Positions 47,108-56,462 are shown, counted from the stretch's first letter. The stretch: DNA of 64,000 nt from Synechococcus sp. WH 7805 (GCF_000153285.1 NZ_CH724168.1:2457455-2521454), one strand, 5' to 3'. Made by a program: numbers and translations. Notes: generated by a model from the sequence alone, not told the origin.

Positions 47108-47770
47108 ATGCCCTTAATACCGATGCGCGACCATCCTATTCCCGCGGTGACTGAGCCGCTTCAGTACAGGGCCATCGGTGTCGTGCGCGGAGAGTTCCGT
47201 GCGGACTCTGATGAGAAGTCCACGCGCGGACAGCTGATTGATTCCGATGGCCAGGCCTTGGAGTGTGTGGTGCTGGGACGGATGCTCACGTTGATGCGCC
47301 GTCATTTGGATATGAGTCAGCCCCATCTGTGGGTTGTGTATCCCCGCTGCCGAGAACAGGAGCATCTGCATCTTCAAATTGCCGGGATTTGGGAACCCAG
47401 CACGCTGTCTCGCTCGGATGACCTTGAAGGAAGTGCTCCCGCCGAAGACTCGTTGCCTGAAGGTGATGACTACTTTTCCATCCGAGGGGAGCTTGTCTAC
47501 ACCAAGGCCGAGACGGCGGATGTGGTGGTGAAGGTGCGTCAGCAACCCCGCGCCGATGGCTTTCGGCCTCTTCCTTTCAAGCTTCAGCTGAAAGGTCAGC
47601 TTGCTCTGGAGCATCTGCGGCATTTCGTCAGCCTTGATGTGCGCCGACAGGGCCAGTTGCTTCAGATCGAATCTTCAGAAGTGATTGCTCCGATGCCAAC
47701 ACGCGGCGGCAAGGGGCGAGGTGGTGCAGCCCGTCGTGGTGCCTCCAGCACGCGACCGGTCAGTAGCTGA
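47108..47770 (+). CDS. conserved protein with basic Gly/Arg-rich tail, unknown
   Basis: The 220-residue protein has a beta-rich domain (LQYRAIGVVRGEFRADSDEK, LIDSDGQALECVVLGRMLTL, HLWVVYPRCREQEHLHLQIA) and a C-terminal tail, PTRGGKGRGGAARRGASST, that is strongly basic and Gly/Arg-rich, suggesting nucleic-acid or membrane-phosphate contact. No family is recognised with certainty. Its stop overlaps the start of the HEAGH protein (TGATG), and it heads a run of four genes. Confidence 0.76.
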   Translation: MPLIPMRDHPIPAVTEPLQYRAIGVVRGEFRADSDEKSTRGQLIDSDGQALECVVLGRMLTLMRRHLDMSQPHLWVVYPRCREQEHLHLQIAGIWEPSTLSRSDDLEGSAPAEDSLPEGDDYFSIRGELVYTKAETADVVVKVRQQPRADGFRPLPFKLQLKGQLALEHLRHFVSLDVRRQGQLLQIESSEVIAPMPTRGGKGRGGAARRGASSTRPVSS

Positions 47771-48408
47771 TGGCGTCGTCGCCTGTTTCATCCACCACTG
47801 CGGGTCTTGCCGTCGCTGGCTGCACAGCTTTGGCTGTGTTTGGGCCCCTTGTCGGGGTGTCTCCGGCTTGGATCGCCCTTCTCATCGGTGGTGGATTGTT
47901 GGGACTCACGGTGGATGCCTCCCAGCTCGAAGGGATGGGCGGGCACCTAGTGGCCGAAGCTCTGCCGGGGGGGAAAGCCCGGTTGCGCCGGGTGGCACGC
48001 CATGAAGCCGGTCACTGGCTCGTGGCCCGCGACGAGCAGCTGGGTGTGAAGCGCGTGCTGGTTGGAACGCGGGCCTGTCTTGAAGCCGGTTTGCGCTGCA
48101 ACGGGGCGACCGAGTTCACGCTTCCTGATCAAGCACGTCTGCCCCTTGAGGAGCTTCGCCGCTGGAGTCGAGTGCTGCAGGCCGGCATTGTGGCTGAAGT
48201 ATTGCTCGAGGGAGCAGCGCGGGGCGGCGAGGACGACCGGGCTTTGCTCGGGCGGATCTGGGGTCTGTCTGGTCAGGATGTGGAGACAGCACAACGGGAG
48301 CAACGCCGGGCACGGCGAGAGGTGGAACAATTTCTTCGCCATCACCGCGATGATCTTGAGGCTGTGGCCGAACGGCTGCTGGAGGGCCTGGAACCGGAGG
48401 CGGCATGA
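47770..48408 (+). CDS. FtsH-peptidase-like HEAGH protein without AAA domain
   Basis: This 212-residue protein has one or two N-terminal hydrophobic segments (VAGCTALAVFGPLVGVSPAW, LLIGGGLLGLTVDA), then RVARHEAGHWLVARDEQLGV, which carries the HExxH zinc motif of peptidase family M41 (HEAGH as in FtsH), and helices resembling the FtsH protease domain: LRRWSRVLQAGIVAEVLLEG and DRALLGRIWGLSGQDVETAQ. No ATPase domain is present. It may be an ATP-independent membrane protease or a regulator; catalytic function is unproven. Confidence 0.85.
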   Translation: MASSPVSSTTAGLAVAGCTALAVFGPLVGVSPAWIALLIGGGLLGLTVDASQLEGMGGHLVAEALPGGKARLRRVARHEAGHWLVARDEQLGVKRVLVGTRACLEAGLRCNGATEFTLPDQARLPLEELRRWSRVLQAGIVAEVLLEGAARGGEDDRALLGRIWGLSGQDVETAQREQRRARREVEQFLRHHRDDLEAVAERLLEGLEPEAA

Positions 48409-49625
48409 CCTCCCTGTTTGTTGACTGTCCCACCGGTCTCGCCGGAGACATGCTTCTGGCGGCTTGTTTGGATCTCGGTGTTCCCGAGGAGGTGATCCAT
48501 GAGCCCTTGCGCCAGCTTGGGTTCGCTCATGCCTACGCCCTCAGCGTTGAGGAGGCGTCCAGCGGCGGTCTGCGTGGCTTAAGGCTTGTCGTTGAGAGTA
48601 CGGAAGACGAGCCGCCCCATCGGCACTGGCGTGAGCTGCGTGATCGCATCAGCGCCTCCCCCCTGTCTGCGCCGTTGCGCCAGCGGATCCTTTCGGTGTT
48701 TGAAGCCCTTGCTGAGGCTGAGGCAGCGGTGCATGGCACCGACCCCGAGGCGGTTCATTTCCACGAAGTAGGAGCCATCGACAGTCTTGTCGATGTGGTG
48801 GGGGTTTGCGCTGCCCTGGAGCATCTGCAGGTCAGTTCCTTGCTTTGCCAGCCCCCACCAGCAGGTCGGGGCACGGTGACCACGGCCCATGGCGTGTTGC
48901 CCGTTCCCGTTCCTGCGGTTCTGGAGTTGGCCAGGCGGCATGGGCTGACCCTGCTCGGCGGCATGGGGTGGCCTGAGGCCGAACTCACCACACCCACAGG
49001 ATTGGCACTCATGGCCCTGCAGGCTGATGGATTTGGCTGGCCATCGGTTCTTCAACCGGTCGCTACAGGGATCGGACTGGGGCATCGCCAACTTGATCGT
49101 CCCAACCTGTTGCGTCTAATCCAGGTGCAGCCCGCTCAGTGTTCTGCTTCTGATCAACCCCAGTGGCAGGAGCTGGTGGTGCAGGAGGCCTGGATTGACG
49201 ATGCCTCAGCTGAAGCCATTGCCTGGTTGGTTGAGCAGCTTCGTAGCGGTGGGGCCCAGGATGTTGCCTGTGCACCCATTCAGATGAAGAAAGGCCGGGC
49301 TGGTACGGCCGTGACCGCCCTGGTGCGAGCAGACCATGCTGACGCGCTGAGGCGGATCTGGTGGCGAGAGAGTCCAACTTTGGGGCTAAGGGAACGGCAC
49401 CAGGGGCGCTGGGTGCTTCCCCGGCGCAGGGGAATGCTCTCCACGTCCTGGGGGCACCTGGCTGCCAAGCAGGCCCGGCGTCCGGATGGACAACTTGAGG
49501 TCAAGCCGGAACGTGATGCTCTGCAGCAGCTGGCCGACAAGTGTGGACTGACACCTTCCCGTCTGCTCAGCCAGCTGCGGCTGGATGGTGAGGGGTTCGA
49601 GCCGTGGGAGGACTGGCGATGCTGA
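48405..49625 (+). CDS. larC: LarC family nickel-pincer-cofactor insertion protein (DUF111)
   Basis: LarC inserts nickel into the pyridinium-dithiocarboxylate pincer cofactor of lactate racemase-type enzymes. DCPTGLAGDMLLAACLDLGV is at the N-terminus and VHFHEVGAIDSLVDVVGVCA around residue 117 is the conserved metal-site region. The 406 residues correspond to LarC1 plus LarC2 joined in a single frame, unlike Lactobacillus where a programmed frameshift joins them. No larB, larE or larA homologue is in the window. It overlaps the HEAGH gene by 4 bp and the next gene by 7 bp. Confidence 0.9.
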   Translation: MTSLFVDCPTGLAGDMLLAACLDLGVPEEVIHEPLRQLGFAHAYALSVEEASSGGLRGLRLVVESTEDEPPHRHWRELRDRISASPLSAPLRQRILSVFEALAEAEAAVHGTDPEAVHFHEVGAIDSLVDVVGVCAALEHLQVSSLLCQPPPAGRGTVTTAHGVLPVPVPAVLELARRHGLTLLGGMGWPEAELTTPTGLALMALQADGFGWPSVLQPVATGIGLGHRQLDRPNLLRLIQVQPAQCSASDQPQWQELVVQEAWIDDASAEAIAWLVEQLRSGGAQDVACAPIQMKKGRAGTAVTALVRADHADALRRIWWRESPTLGLRERHQGRWVLPRRRGMLSTSWGHLAAKQARRPDGQLEVKPERDALQQLADKCGLTPSRLLSQLRLDGEGFEPWEDWRC

Positions 49626-50584
49626 AGCTGCGCCGCTTGCAATGGCCTGTCTACCTGCCCGGTGGCCTGAAGCTGTGGGTGACGCTGCTGACCCTTTCCT
49701 TCGTCGCCTGGGCGCTCAAAGGGCATGCTGCGGGCTTGCGCAGCCTCACGATTTCGGCCCTGGGCTGGTGGTGGCTGATGCTGGCCATCGGGCTGAGTTG
49801 GCTCAGCTTGGTCGTGAATGCTGTCAGTTGGAGAGTCCTTGTTCTCTGGCTGGGCCATGGCACTGGCCAGACCCCTTTGTTGCCGCTCTATCTCAGCAGC
49901 AATCTTCTCAAGTACCTCCCCGGTGGGATCTGGCATTTCGTGAAGCGCGTGAGGGCATTAGCCCCCTCCATCGGCACGGGCCCGGCTCTGGTTTCCGTGT
50001 TGCTGGAGCCCATGCTGATGGCTGTCGCCGCACTGCTCTGGGTGCCCTTCGGGGGCTTTCAGGGCGGACTCGCGCTGCTCGCTCCTCTGCCGGCCCTGCT
50101 TCTCCTGCCTCGCTGGCGGGAGCCGCTTCTGCGTCGCCTCGAGCGTCAGCGGCTGCGCCAGCTCAACCGGGTGCAGGACGATTCGTCAGGTGTTTTGACT
50201 GAACCCGAGCAGTACGGAAGCGGCCGTGATGGCTACCCATGGAGCCCCTTGCTGGCTGAGCTGCTGTTTGTGGCCTGCCGTTTCTCAGGATTTTGGGCCT
50301 GCCTGCAGGTGTTTGGCCTCAATCAGGTGCTGTCGATCACCGCTTGGCTGGCGGCCTTCGCCCTGGCCTGGACGGCCGGATTGGTGGTGCCGGCAGCCCC
50401 AGGAGGCTTGGGTGTCTTTGAGGCGGTGCTTCTGCTGAGGCTGGGGCAGTCGGTTCCTGAGGCGCCGCTTTTGGCTGTGGCGTTGAGTTACCGCCTGGTG
50501 GTCACCTTGGCGGATGTCTTGGCTGCCGGGGGCGTGGGGGCGGATAGGGCTCTGTCGGCGCGTTGGCTGGCCTCAAAGGCCTAA
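49619..50584 (+). CDS. flippase-like integral membrane protein (UPF0104/LPG_synthase_TM type)
   Basis: About eight hydrophobic segments span the 321 residues: LKLWVTLLTLSFVAWALKGH, WWWLMLAIGLSWLSLVVNAV and FALAWTAGLVVPAAPGGLGV are examples, the last resembling the PxGxG block of the lysylphosphatidylglycerol-synthetase transmembrane family. LLKYLPGGIWHFVKRV matches the conserved K-Y-hP-G-x-W motif of that superfamily. Likely a lipid or lipid-linked sugar translocator; substrate unknown. The ATG at 49619 overlaps the larC stop by 7 bp. Confidence 0.8.
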   Translation: MLKLRRLQWPVYLPGGLKLWVTLLTLSFVAWALKGHAAGLRSLTISALGWWWLMLAIGLSWLSLVVNAVSWRVLVLWLGHGTGQTPLLPLYLSSNLLKYLPGGIWHFVKRVRALAPSIGTGPALVSVLLEPMLMAVAALLWVPFGGFQGGLALLAPLPALLLLPRWREPLLRRLERQRLRQLNRVQDDSSGVLTEPEQYGSGRDGYPWSPLLAELLFVACRFSGFWACLQVFGLNQVLSITAWLAAFALAWTAGLVVPAAPGGLGVFEAVLLLRLGQSVPEAPLLAVALSYRLVVTLADVLAAGGVGADRALSARWLASKA

Positions 50585-50688
50585 CCGATCCATGGTGTGT
50601 CTGGTGGCAAACACGTCTTGGCTGGGTGCAGTGATCACTTGGCTGTCTCGCATCGAAGCCAAGGGCCTGGATATGGAGAGCCTCTGAG

Positions 50689-53600
50689 ATGGAGACACCG
50701 CCCACGGCCGCTCAGGTGTTGCCCTGTCCACTCGCTGCTGGTTGGGAGCTGGTGCGCACGATTCCCCTGCCGCGTACGGGCTCTGATGGACAGCCGATGG
50801 GGGGCTTCTCAGCGGCGGCCTATGACCAGGATGATGATCGGCTCTGGCTTCTGAGTGATGCCCCCCGAGGGCATCTGGTGCCGTTCAGCGGTTTGCGGGC
50901 AAAGGTGACTGGCAGAGGTGCTCTGCGAGCCGGCCCCCGCTTACTGCTCAGGGACGGTGCGGGTGAACTGCTGCCTGAAGGGTTTGATGGTGAAGGCCTG
51001 GTGCTCGCCGGAGACGAGGCCTGGATCGTCAGTGAAGGCCGCCGCACCCAGGAGCGGCGCGCGAGGCTGCAGCGTCATTCCTTGCGCAACGGTCGTCTTC
51101 TGGAGGAGCGCTCGCTTCCCGCACCCTGGCAGGAGTGGCCTGGGCAGGGATTGAGGGCCAACAAAGGTCCTGAATCGCTCACGCGCACACCGGCCGGTGA
51201 TCTGGTTCTGGCCGCCGAAGCTCCCCTGGTGCAGGACAGCCCTCTGGCGGACCAAGATCTGGTGCCACTGGCGGTTCAGGCAACCGGTGAGCCGCCGCGC
51301 AACTTGGGGCGGATCACGCTCGGCCCTGCGGGGGCCGCGGCATCCCGCTCACTGGGCCTTACGGAGCTTCTGGCCTTGGATGCTCCACCGGCTTTGCTGG
51401 CTCTTCTGCGCAGTTATGTGCCGCCCCAGCGTTGGACTGCGCAGCTGCAAGTGCTGCCCCTGCCCACGTCCCCTCTGGAGGAAGCGCCGCCCTTGGTCCC
51501 CTCCCAAGGCTGGGATCTGCTGGAGGCCGGCTTGCCTGCCGATAACTGGGAAGGGATGGCCTGGGGGCCCCAACTCGATGACGGCCGGGTCGTGCTTGTG
51601 CTGGTGGGATCCCGGCCCCGGGGCCAGACCGCTGCGGCTGCTGATTCAGGGGTGCCTGTTTCGTCTGAATGGCCTTTCAAGCCGGTGCCGACTCCACTGC
51701 CGGTGGACAGTGATGGCCTGACGGCTGCGCAGCAGCAGCAGGTGTATAGGCGCATTGCGGTGGAGGACCGCTTGGTGGTTCCCGAGGGGTATCGCGCCGA
51801 TCTGATCGCGGCCTGGGGAGATCCGATGCCCCAGGGGCGCTTCGGCTTCAACAACGACTATCTCGGCTTTGTGTCCCGCGGATCGGACGATGCTCTGCTC
51901 ACGGTGAATTTTGAGTACATCAGTGCCTTGCCCTGGACCGAGGGCTTCCGCGAGGTGGTCGGCCGCCCACTGCCCTGGCAGCAACTGGTCGCAGCTCTCG
52001 CCTCCCGCGACGGGGTGATCGATTGCACTGCGTTGCAGGGCAATGAGCGTTTGCTGGCTTTGATTCGCTCCGTCAGCGATGAAGCCATGGCGGATCTCGG
52101 GCTGGGGGTGATCGCCATCAGCCGGAATGGCGATGGCCAGTGGGCACGCCGCAGCGATCCTGTGGAGCGTCGGGTGGATGGTTTGGCTGGCTGGACTGAT
52201 CCCTCCCAGCGCTTGCAAAGCACCGGGCCTGCGGCCGCGGTGTTTCGCCGCTCCGAGCGGATGGGCTACGACGATGGCCTCGGTGATCAGGTGATCGGTA
52301 CCTTTGCCAACTGCGCAGGCGTTACCACGCCCTGGGGCACGGTGCTCAGTGCGGAGGAGAACTTTCAATCCCAGGTGCCGGAGCCGGTGTTCGCCGATGG
52401 CAGCGCGGTGTCTCCCTCCGAACGTCCCTTCGTCTGCCGGCAGACCCGGCTGGGGGGACTGGGCAATGTGTATGGCCTGGCTGGCAACAAGTACGGCTGG
52501 ATGGTGGAGATCGACCCGGCAGCCCCCGAAACGCCAGTGCGCAAGCACACGGCGCTGGGGCGTTTCCGCCACGAGGCAGTGGCGCTTCGCGCTGAAGCGG
52601 GTGCTCCGCTGCGGGTTTACTCCGGCTGTGATCGCCGGGGCGGCCATCTCTACCGTTATGTCAGCGCCGAGCCTGTGACAATCCCTCGCGATCCAGGTAA
52701 CTCGCGGTTGCTCGAGAACGGTGAGCTGCAGGTGGCCCGCTTCCATGTGGATGGAACCGGTGAATGGCTCCCCCTGCGTAGCAGATTCACCAGTGCGGCC
52801 GTTCCTGCCCAGCCGCTTCACGCAGGCGGGCCTGCGTTGCCCAGTGGAGCTTCCCCATTCCGATCGCCGGCGTGCCGGTGCGGAGTTCTTTCGCGAGGAC
52901 GCCGCGGTGCAGGCCTACGCGAAGCGCTTCCCGACGCTGGGCAGTCTTTATTCGGGGGAAGGAGAACTCCTACAAGGAGCCATCCTGGTGGATGCCCACC
53001 TGGCGGCCCGAGCGGCAGGTGGAACTCCCACCGCCCGCCCTGAAGACACGGAGATCGATCCGTTAACGGGAGACCTACTGGTCGCCTTCACTTCGGGCTA
53101 TCCCAGCACCACCGGTGGTCCGGACCCCGCCATCTTCCGCGGGCCCAATGGGGAAGCGATCTGGGGCCATGGCTGGGTGATGCGTCTATCGGATGATCCG
53201 GCCCGCAGCGGCGAGGCCAGTGGTGGCGCATTCCGTTGGCGCATGGCGGCCACCGGCGGAGAACCCTGGACTGGCGGTCTGGGTTTTACCAATCCCGACA
53301 ACCTGGCGCTCGATGGCCAAGGCAATCTCTGGATCGTGACCGACCGTTCGGCCAAATCCTCGGCCAGCGATCAGTTCGGCAACAACAGCTGCTGGTTTGT
53401 GCCCCGAACCGGCGATAGCGAGGCCGAATGGGCCGCCTGCTTTGCGACCGGGCCGATGGAGTGTGAGCTTTGCGGACTCAGCCTGGATGACCAGGAGAGG
53501 GCCCTGTTTCTGGCCATTCAGCACCCTGGTGAAGTCCACGGTGCCCGGGGGCCCAGGGACCAGGAAATGCAAGTGCACACGTTGCGTGACCGTGATGGAG

Positions 53601-53728
53601 GGGTGATCGAACAGTTGCGCACGGTCGCGATGGGCTCGAACTGGCCGGCCCAGGCACCCGGCCGCCCCCCTCGCCCTGGCGTGGTGGCGGTGCAGCGACG
53701 CAACGGTCAGCCGCTGCTGGAGGGCTGA
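50689..53728 (+). pseudogene. phytase-like esterase + PhoX (DUF839) fusion, broken by a +1 frameshift
   Basis: Two adjoining reading frames together encode one protein of about 1012 residues. Residues 1-340 look like the esterase-like domain of phytase (MGGFSAAAYDQDDDRLWLLS). From about 352 a PhoX/DUF839 phosphatase domain follows, with VPEGYRADLIAAWGDPMPQG, FANCAGVTTPWGTVLSAEEN (the Fe-binding Cys region) and, in the second frame, PEDTEIDPLTGDLLVAFTSG and GFTNPDNLALDGQGNLWIVT. The frame changes by one base near the C5 run at 52770-52774 (residue about 694). The first frame alone would end at 53043. It has no visible signal peptide. This may be a sequencing error, a genuine mutation or recoding. 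The 3' end overlaps futB by 22 bp. Confidence 0.85.
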
Positions 53729-55299
53729 TCTGTTTCTCGACTGAGCTTGGGAATCAACGCTGTTGCAGCCAGCAATCCCAGGGTGAGGATCATGAGGGCT
53801 GGCCAGAGGGCGGCGGCGAGGCGTTCGTCACTGGCGTACTGAAACACTCGGATGGAGAGTGTGTCGAAGTCGAACGGACGCACCGCCAGGGTGAGGGGGA
53901 GTTCCTTCACGGTGTCGACAAAGACCAGGAGGCTTCCCACCAGCAGCGGTCCACGCAGCAGGGGTAGATGCACGCGGCGGAGCACGGCGGGCCAGCGCAG
54001 TCCGAGGCCCGTTGCCGCTTCGTCCAGGGTTGGAGAGAGCCTCTCCAGGGCGGCGTCCAGCCCCCCTTTGCCTACGGCCAGGAAGCGATCGCTGTATCCC
54101 CAAAGCAGCAGGAGGATCGGGGAGAGTTGCCAGGGGCCGCCCAGCAACAGCAGCGCCAGGGCAAGAACGGCACCTGGAATGGCATAGCCCATTCCGGCGA
54201 GGAAGGTCACGCTCCCCAGCCATCGGGAGCGACTCCAGCGCTTGGCGATGGCGAGCAGTAAGGCCGCTAGGCCCGTGAGCACTGCGGCTGTGAGGCCAAG
54301 GGTGAGGCTGCGCGCCGTGAGCAGCAGCAGTTCCGGTTGCCAGCCGGCGGCTAGTTGCCCAAGGTTGTGGCACGCCCAGATCAATGGAATCCCAAGGCTC
54401 AGCAGCGGATGGATGCCCCCTAGCACCTGAGCCAGCACGGCTCGGAGTCCCTCCAGGTGCCAGGCGGGGGATTCACCGCCGGCCACGCCCTCTGCCCAAC
54501 GGCGGCTGCGCCGGCGCAAGCGCCGTTCTCCGAACACCAGAAGCATCACGATGCAAAGGGTGATCAGTGCCAGCCCCACGGCCCCCGCGGGATTGCCGTC
54601 CATTTGCCAGGCCTGAAGGATGCCAGCTGAAAGACTGGGAATCCCTAACAGCTGAACGGCCCCGTAGTCGTTCACCACTTCCATCCCCATCAGGGCAACG
54701 CCGGCCCCGATGGCCGGCAGGGCCATCGGCAGTGCAATGCGGCGGAAGCTGTTCCAGGGGCCGACACCGAGGCATCGACAGGCCTCGAGTTGTCGACGTC
54801 CGCAAATGGTGAAGCTTTCGGTGCTCAGCAGGAACACATAGGGGTAGGTGCTGAGGGCCATCACGGCCACCCCCCAGCTCAAGCCATGGATGCGCAGGCC
54901 ATGAAGGCTTCCCAGATCCACCAGCGTGGCGGCCAGCAAATAAGAGGGACTGGCCAGGGGCAGCAATTGGGCGATCCGCAGCCAGCGGCGACCAGGGAAC
55001 CGGCAGTTCGCCAGAAGCCAACCATTCACGGTTCCGAGCAGACCTCCTGCGAAGCCAGTCCCCAGAAGAAGCACGAGGGTTCCGCGCAGCTGGCTGACAC
55101 CGTCTGAGCCGAGGCTGGCGTTGCCGTTTCTCAGCCCCTGCAGGCCTTCCCCCACAAGTCCGAGCACCGGCAGCAGCGCCAGGATTGCAACCAGCAGGGC
55201 ACCGGCCACCAGCAAGCGCCGGCCTGGAACCCATCGACTGCCCCGTGGGCTTGTGCACTGGGGCAGGGGACAGGGAATGGAGGGACTGATGCTCTTCAC
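53707..55299 (-). CDS. futB: iron(III) ABC transporter permease
   Basis: FutB forms the membrane pore of the ferric iron importer with FutA. The 530-residue protein has two homologous halves of about six helices each, with coupling-helix segments RRQLEACRCLGVGPWNSFRRI and, in the second half, LDEAATGLGLRWPAVLRRVH, characteristic of the FbpB/SfuB type. Two start codons are possible, GTG at 55299 and GTG at 55326; I used the first because it avoids overlapping futA. The ATPase (futC) is not in the window. It follows futA on the minus strand. Confidence 0.92.
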   Translation of the reverse strand: MKSISPSIPCPLPQCTSPRGSRWVPGRRLLVAGALLVAILALLPVLGLVGEGLQGLRNGNASLGSDGVSQLRGTLVLLLGTGFAGGLLGTVNGWLLANCRFPGRRWLRIAQLLPLASPSYLLAATLVDLGSLHGLRIHGLSWGVAVMALSTYPYVFLLSTESFTICGRRQLEACRCLGVGPWNSFRRIALPMALPAIGAGVALMGMEVVNDYGAVQLLGIPSLSAGILQAWQMDGNPAGAVGLALITLCIVMLLVFGERRLRRRSRRWAEGVAGGESPAWHLEGLRAVLAQVLGGIHPLLSLGIPLIWACHNLGQLAAGWQPELLLLTARSLTLGLTAAVLTGLAALLLAIAKRWSRSRWLGSVTFLAGMGYAIPGAVLALALLLLGGPWQLSPILLLLWGYSDRFLAVGKGGLDAALERLSPTLDEAATGLGLRWPAVLRRVHLPLLRGPLLVGSLLVFVDTVKELPLTLAVRPFDFDTLSIRVFQYASDERLAAALWPALMILTLGLLAATALIPKLSRETDQPSSSG

Positions 55300-55306
55300 G
55301 CGTTGA

Positions 55307-56350
55307 TCATTGCCAACCGTTGGCACTCATCAGTTCCACAGCCTTGCCATTCAGTTCACCGAGGCGAGCGGCAGACACATCAGCTTGGCGGAAGGAGCCC
55401 CAGGCTTTGAGGACTGGATCCACTCCCATGCCCTTGATGGGGTACTCGTGGTTGGCCGCGGCATAGCCCCCCTGGTTTTCGCTAGAGACCAGGAAAGCCA
55501 GGAAGCGAGCAGCGGCTTCGGGATTGCGACTTGAACGGGTCACACCGCCGCCGGTGATGTTGACGTGAACCGGTTCGGGCCAAACCACGGTCACCGCTTC
55601 ACTGAGCTTGCGGTCAGTTTCCCCTTTGTCGCCAGCCTGCAGACGTCCGAGGTAGTAGCTGTTGGCGAGCGCCACGCCGCACTTGTTCTGGGCCACGGCC
55701 CGAATCATTGGGGTGTCACTGCTGAAGACCGGTTGGGCGAGATTGTCGACCATGCCGCGGATCCACTGGGCGGTTGCTTCTTCTCCTTCCCGGTCGAGCA
55801 TGAAGGCCACCAGCGACTGGTTGTACACGCTGCGGCGATTGCGCAGGCAGAGGCGACCTTTCAAGGCCGGAGCAGCCAGCTTCTGGTATTGATCAACCTC
55901 TTCGGGTTGCACCGATGCGGTGTTGATCATGGGGGTGCGCAGCCTGCGGGTGAGTCCGAACCATCGCTGCTTGGGATCGCGCAGCTCTGCGGGGACCGCA
56001 GCATCTAGTTGCTTTGAACGCACAGGTTGAAAGAGATCAAGATCGGCTGCCTGGTCCAGACGTGCGGCGTCGGCAAGAATGAGCACGTCGGCCGGTGAGG
56101 TGTCGCCTTCGGTTCGCAGCCGCTGAATCAGGGCATCATCCTTGGCCTCCAGCAGCTTGACTTTGATGCCTGTTTTGGCGGTGAAGCGGTCGTAGAGCTT
56201 TTGGTCAGTGTTGTAGTGGCGGCCGGAATACACCCCGATTTCAGGCTGCTGATCCTTTTGGCTGCAGGCGGCCAGGAGAGCTGTTGACGCCAGAAGGAGT
56301 GAAAGGCCGAATCTTCGGCCGCGGTTCCAGACCAATTGAAGCTTGCGCAT
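55307..56350 (-). CDS. futA: iron(III) ABC transporter substrate-binding lipoprotein
   Basis: FutA/IdiA captures Fe3+ outside the cytoplasmic membrane. The lipobox LLAAC ends at Cys29. The mature protein starts EIGVYSGRHYNTDQKLYDRF and contains the Fe-coordinating tyrosines in the SVYNQSL region and NSYYLGRLQ near residues 229-231, as in ferric-binding proteins. The length of 347 is normal. A Fur-type palindrome lies about 20 bp upstream of the start, so iron repression is likely. Lgt, encoded at 19142, would lipidate it. Confidence 0.94.
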   Translation of the reverse strand: MRKLQLVWNRGRRFGLSLLLASTALLAACSQKDQQPEIGVYSGRHYNTDQKLYDRFTAKTGIKVKLLEAKDDALIQRLRTEGDTSPADVLILADAARLDQAADLDLFQPVRSKQLDAAVPAELRDPKQRWFGLTRRLRTPMINTASVQPEEVDQYQKLAAPALKGRLCLRNRRSVYNQSLVAFMLDREGEEATAQWIRGMVDNLAQPVFSSDTPMIRAVAQNKCGVALANSYYLGRLQAGDKGETDRKLSEAVTVVWPEPVHVNITGGGVTRSSRNPEAAARFLAFLVSSENQGGYAAANHEYPIKGMGVDPVLKAWGSFRQADVSAARLGELNGKAVELMSANGWQ

Positions 56351-56370
56351 GGATGAGCAATTAATTGAAT

Positions 56371-56387
56371 TTGAGAATCGTACTCAA
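56371..56387. promoter_or_regulatory. probable Fur operator upstream of futA
   Basis: TTGAGAATCGTACTCAA is a perfect interrupted palindrome (TTGAG-7-CTCAA) in an AT-rich stretch 20 bp upstream of the futA ATG. Its GAGAAT half-site resembles the cyanobacterial Fur box, and futA/idiA genes are known Fur targets. No binding data can be inferred beyond this match. Confidence 0.65.
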
Positions 56388-56436
56388 TAAGGGAGGTTTG
56401 CTTTTTGCCGCCTTGGTTCGGGCCGTGCTCATCCAT

Positions 56437-56462
56437 AAAAAAACCCCCGATCGCTGCGGGGG
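56437..56462 (-). terminator. intrinsic terminator after the 47-residue membrane protein
   Basis: On the minus strand GGGGG-type stems CCCCC (56444-56448) and GGGGG (56458-56462) enclose a nine-base loop, followed by seven T (56443-56437). It lies 24 bp past the stop of the small gene and separates it from futA's regulatory region. Confidence 0.9.

Noticed and set aside
52770-52778. Programmed frameshift in the PhoX-like gene
   Set aside because: A C5 run is a common sequencing or mutation hotspot, and I see no slippery heptamer plus downstream pseudoknot; recoding cannot be excluded but is not favoured.
51646-52821. Minus-strand frame of 391 codons opposite the PhoX-like gene
   Set aside because: No recognisable domains, and the plus strand carries conserved PhoX blocks along its whole length.
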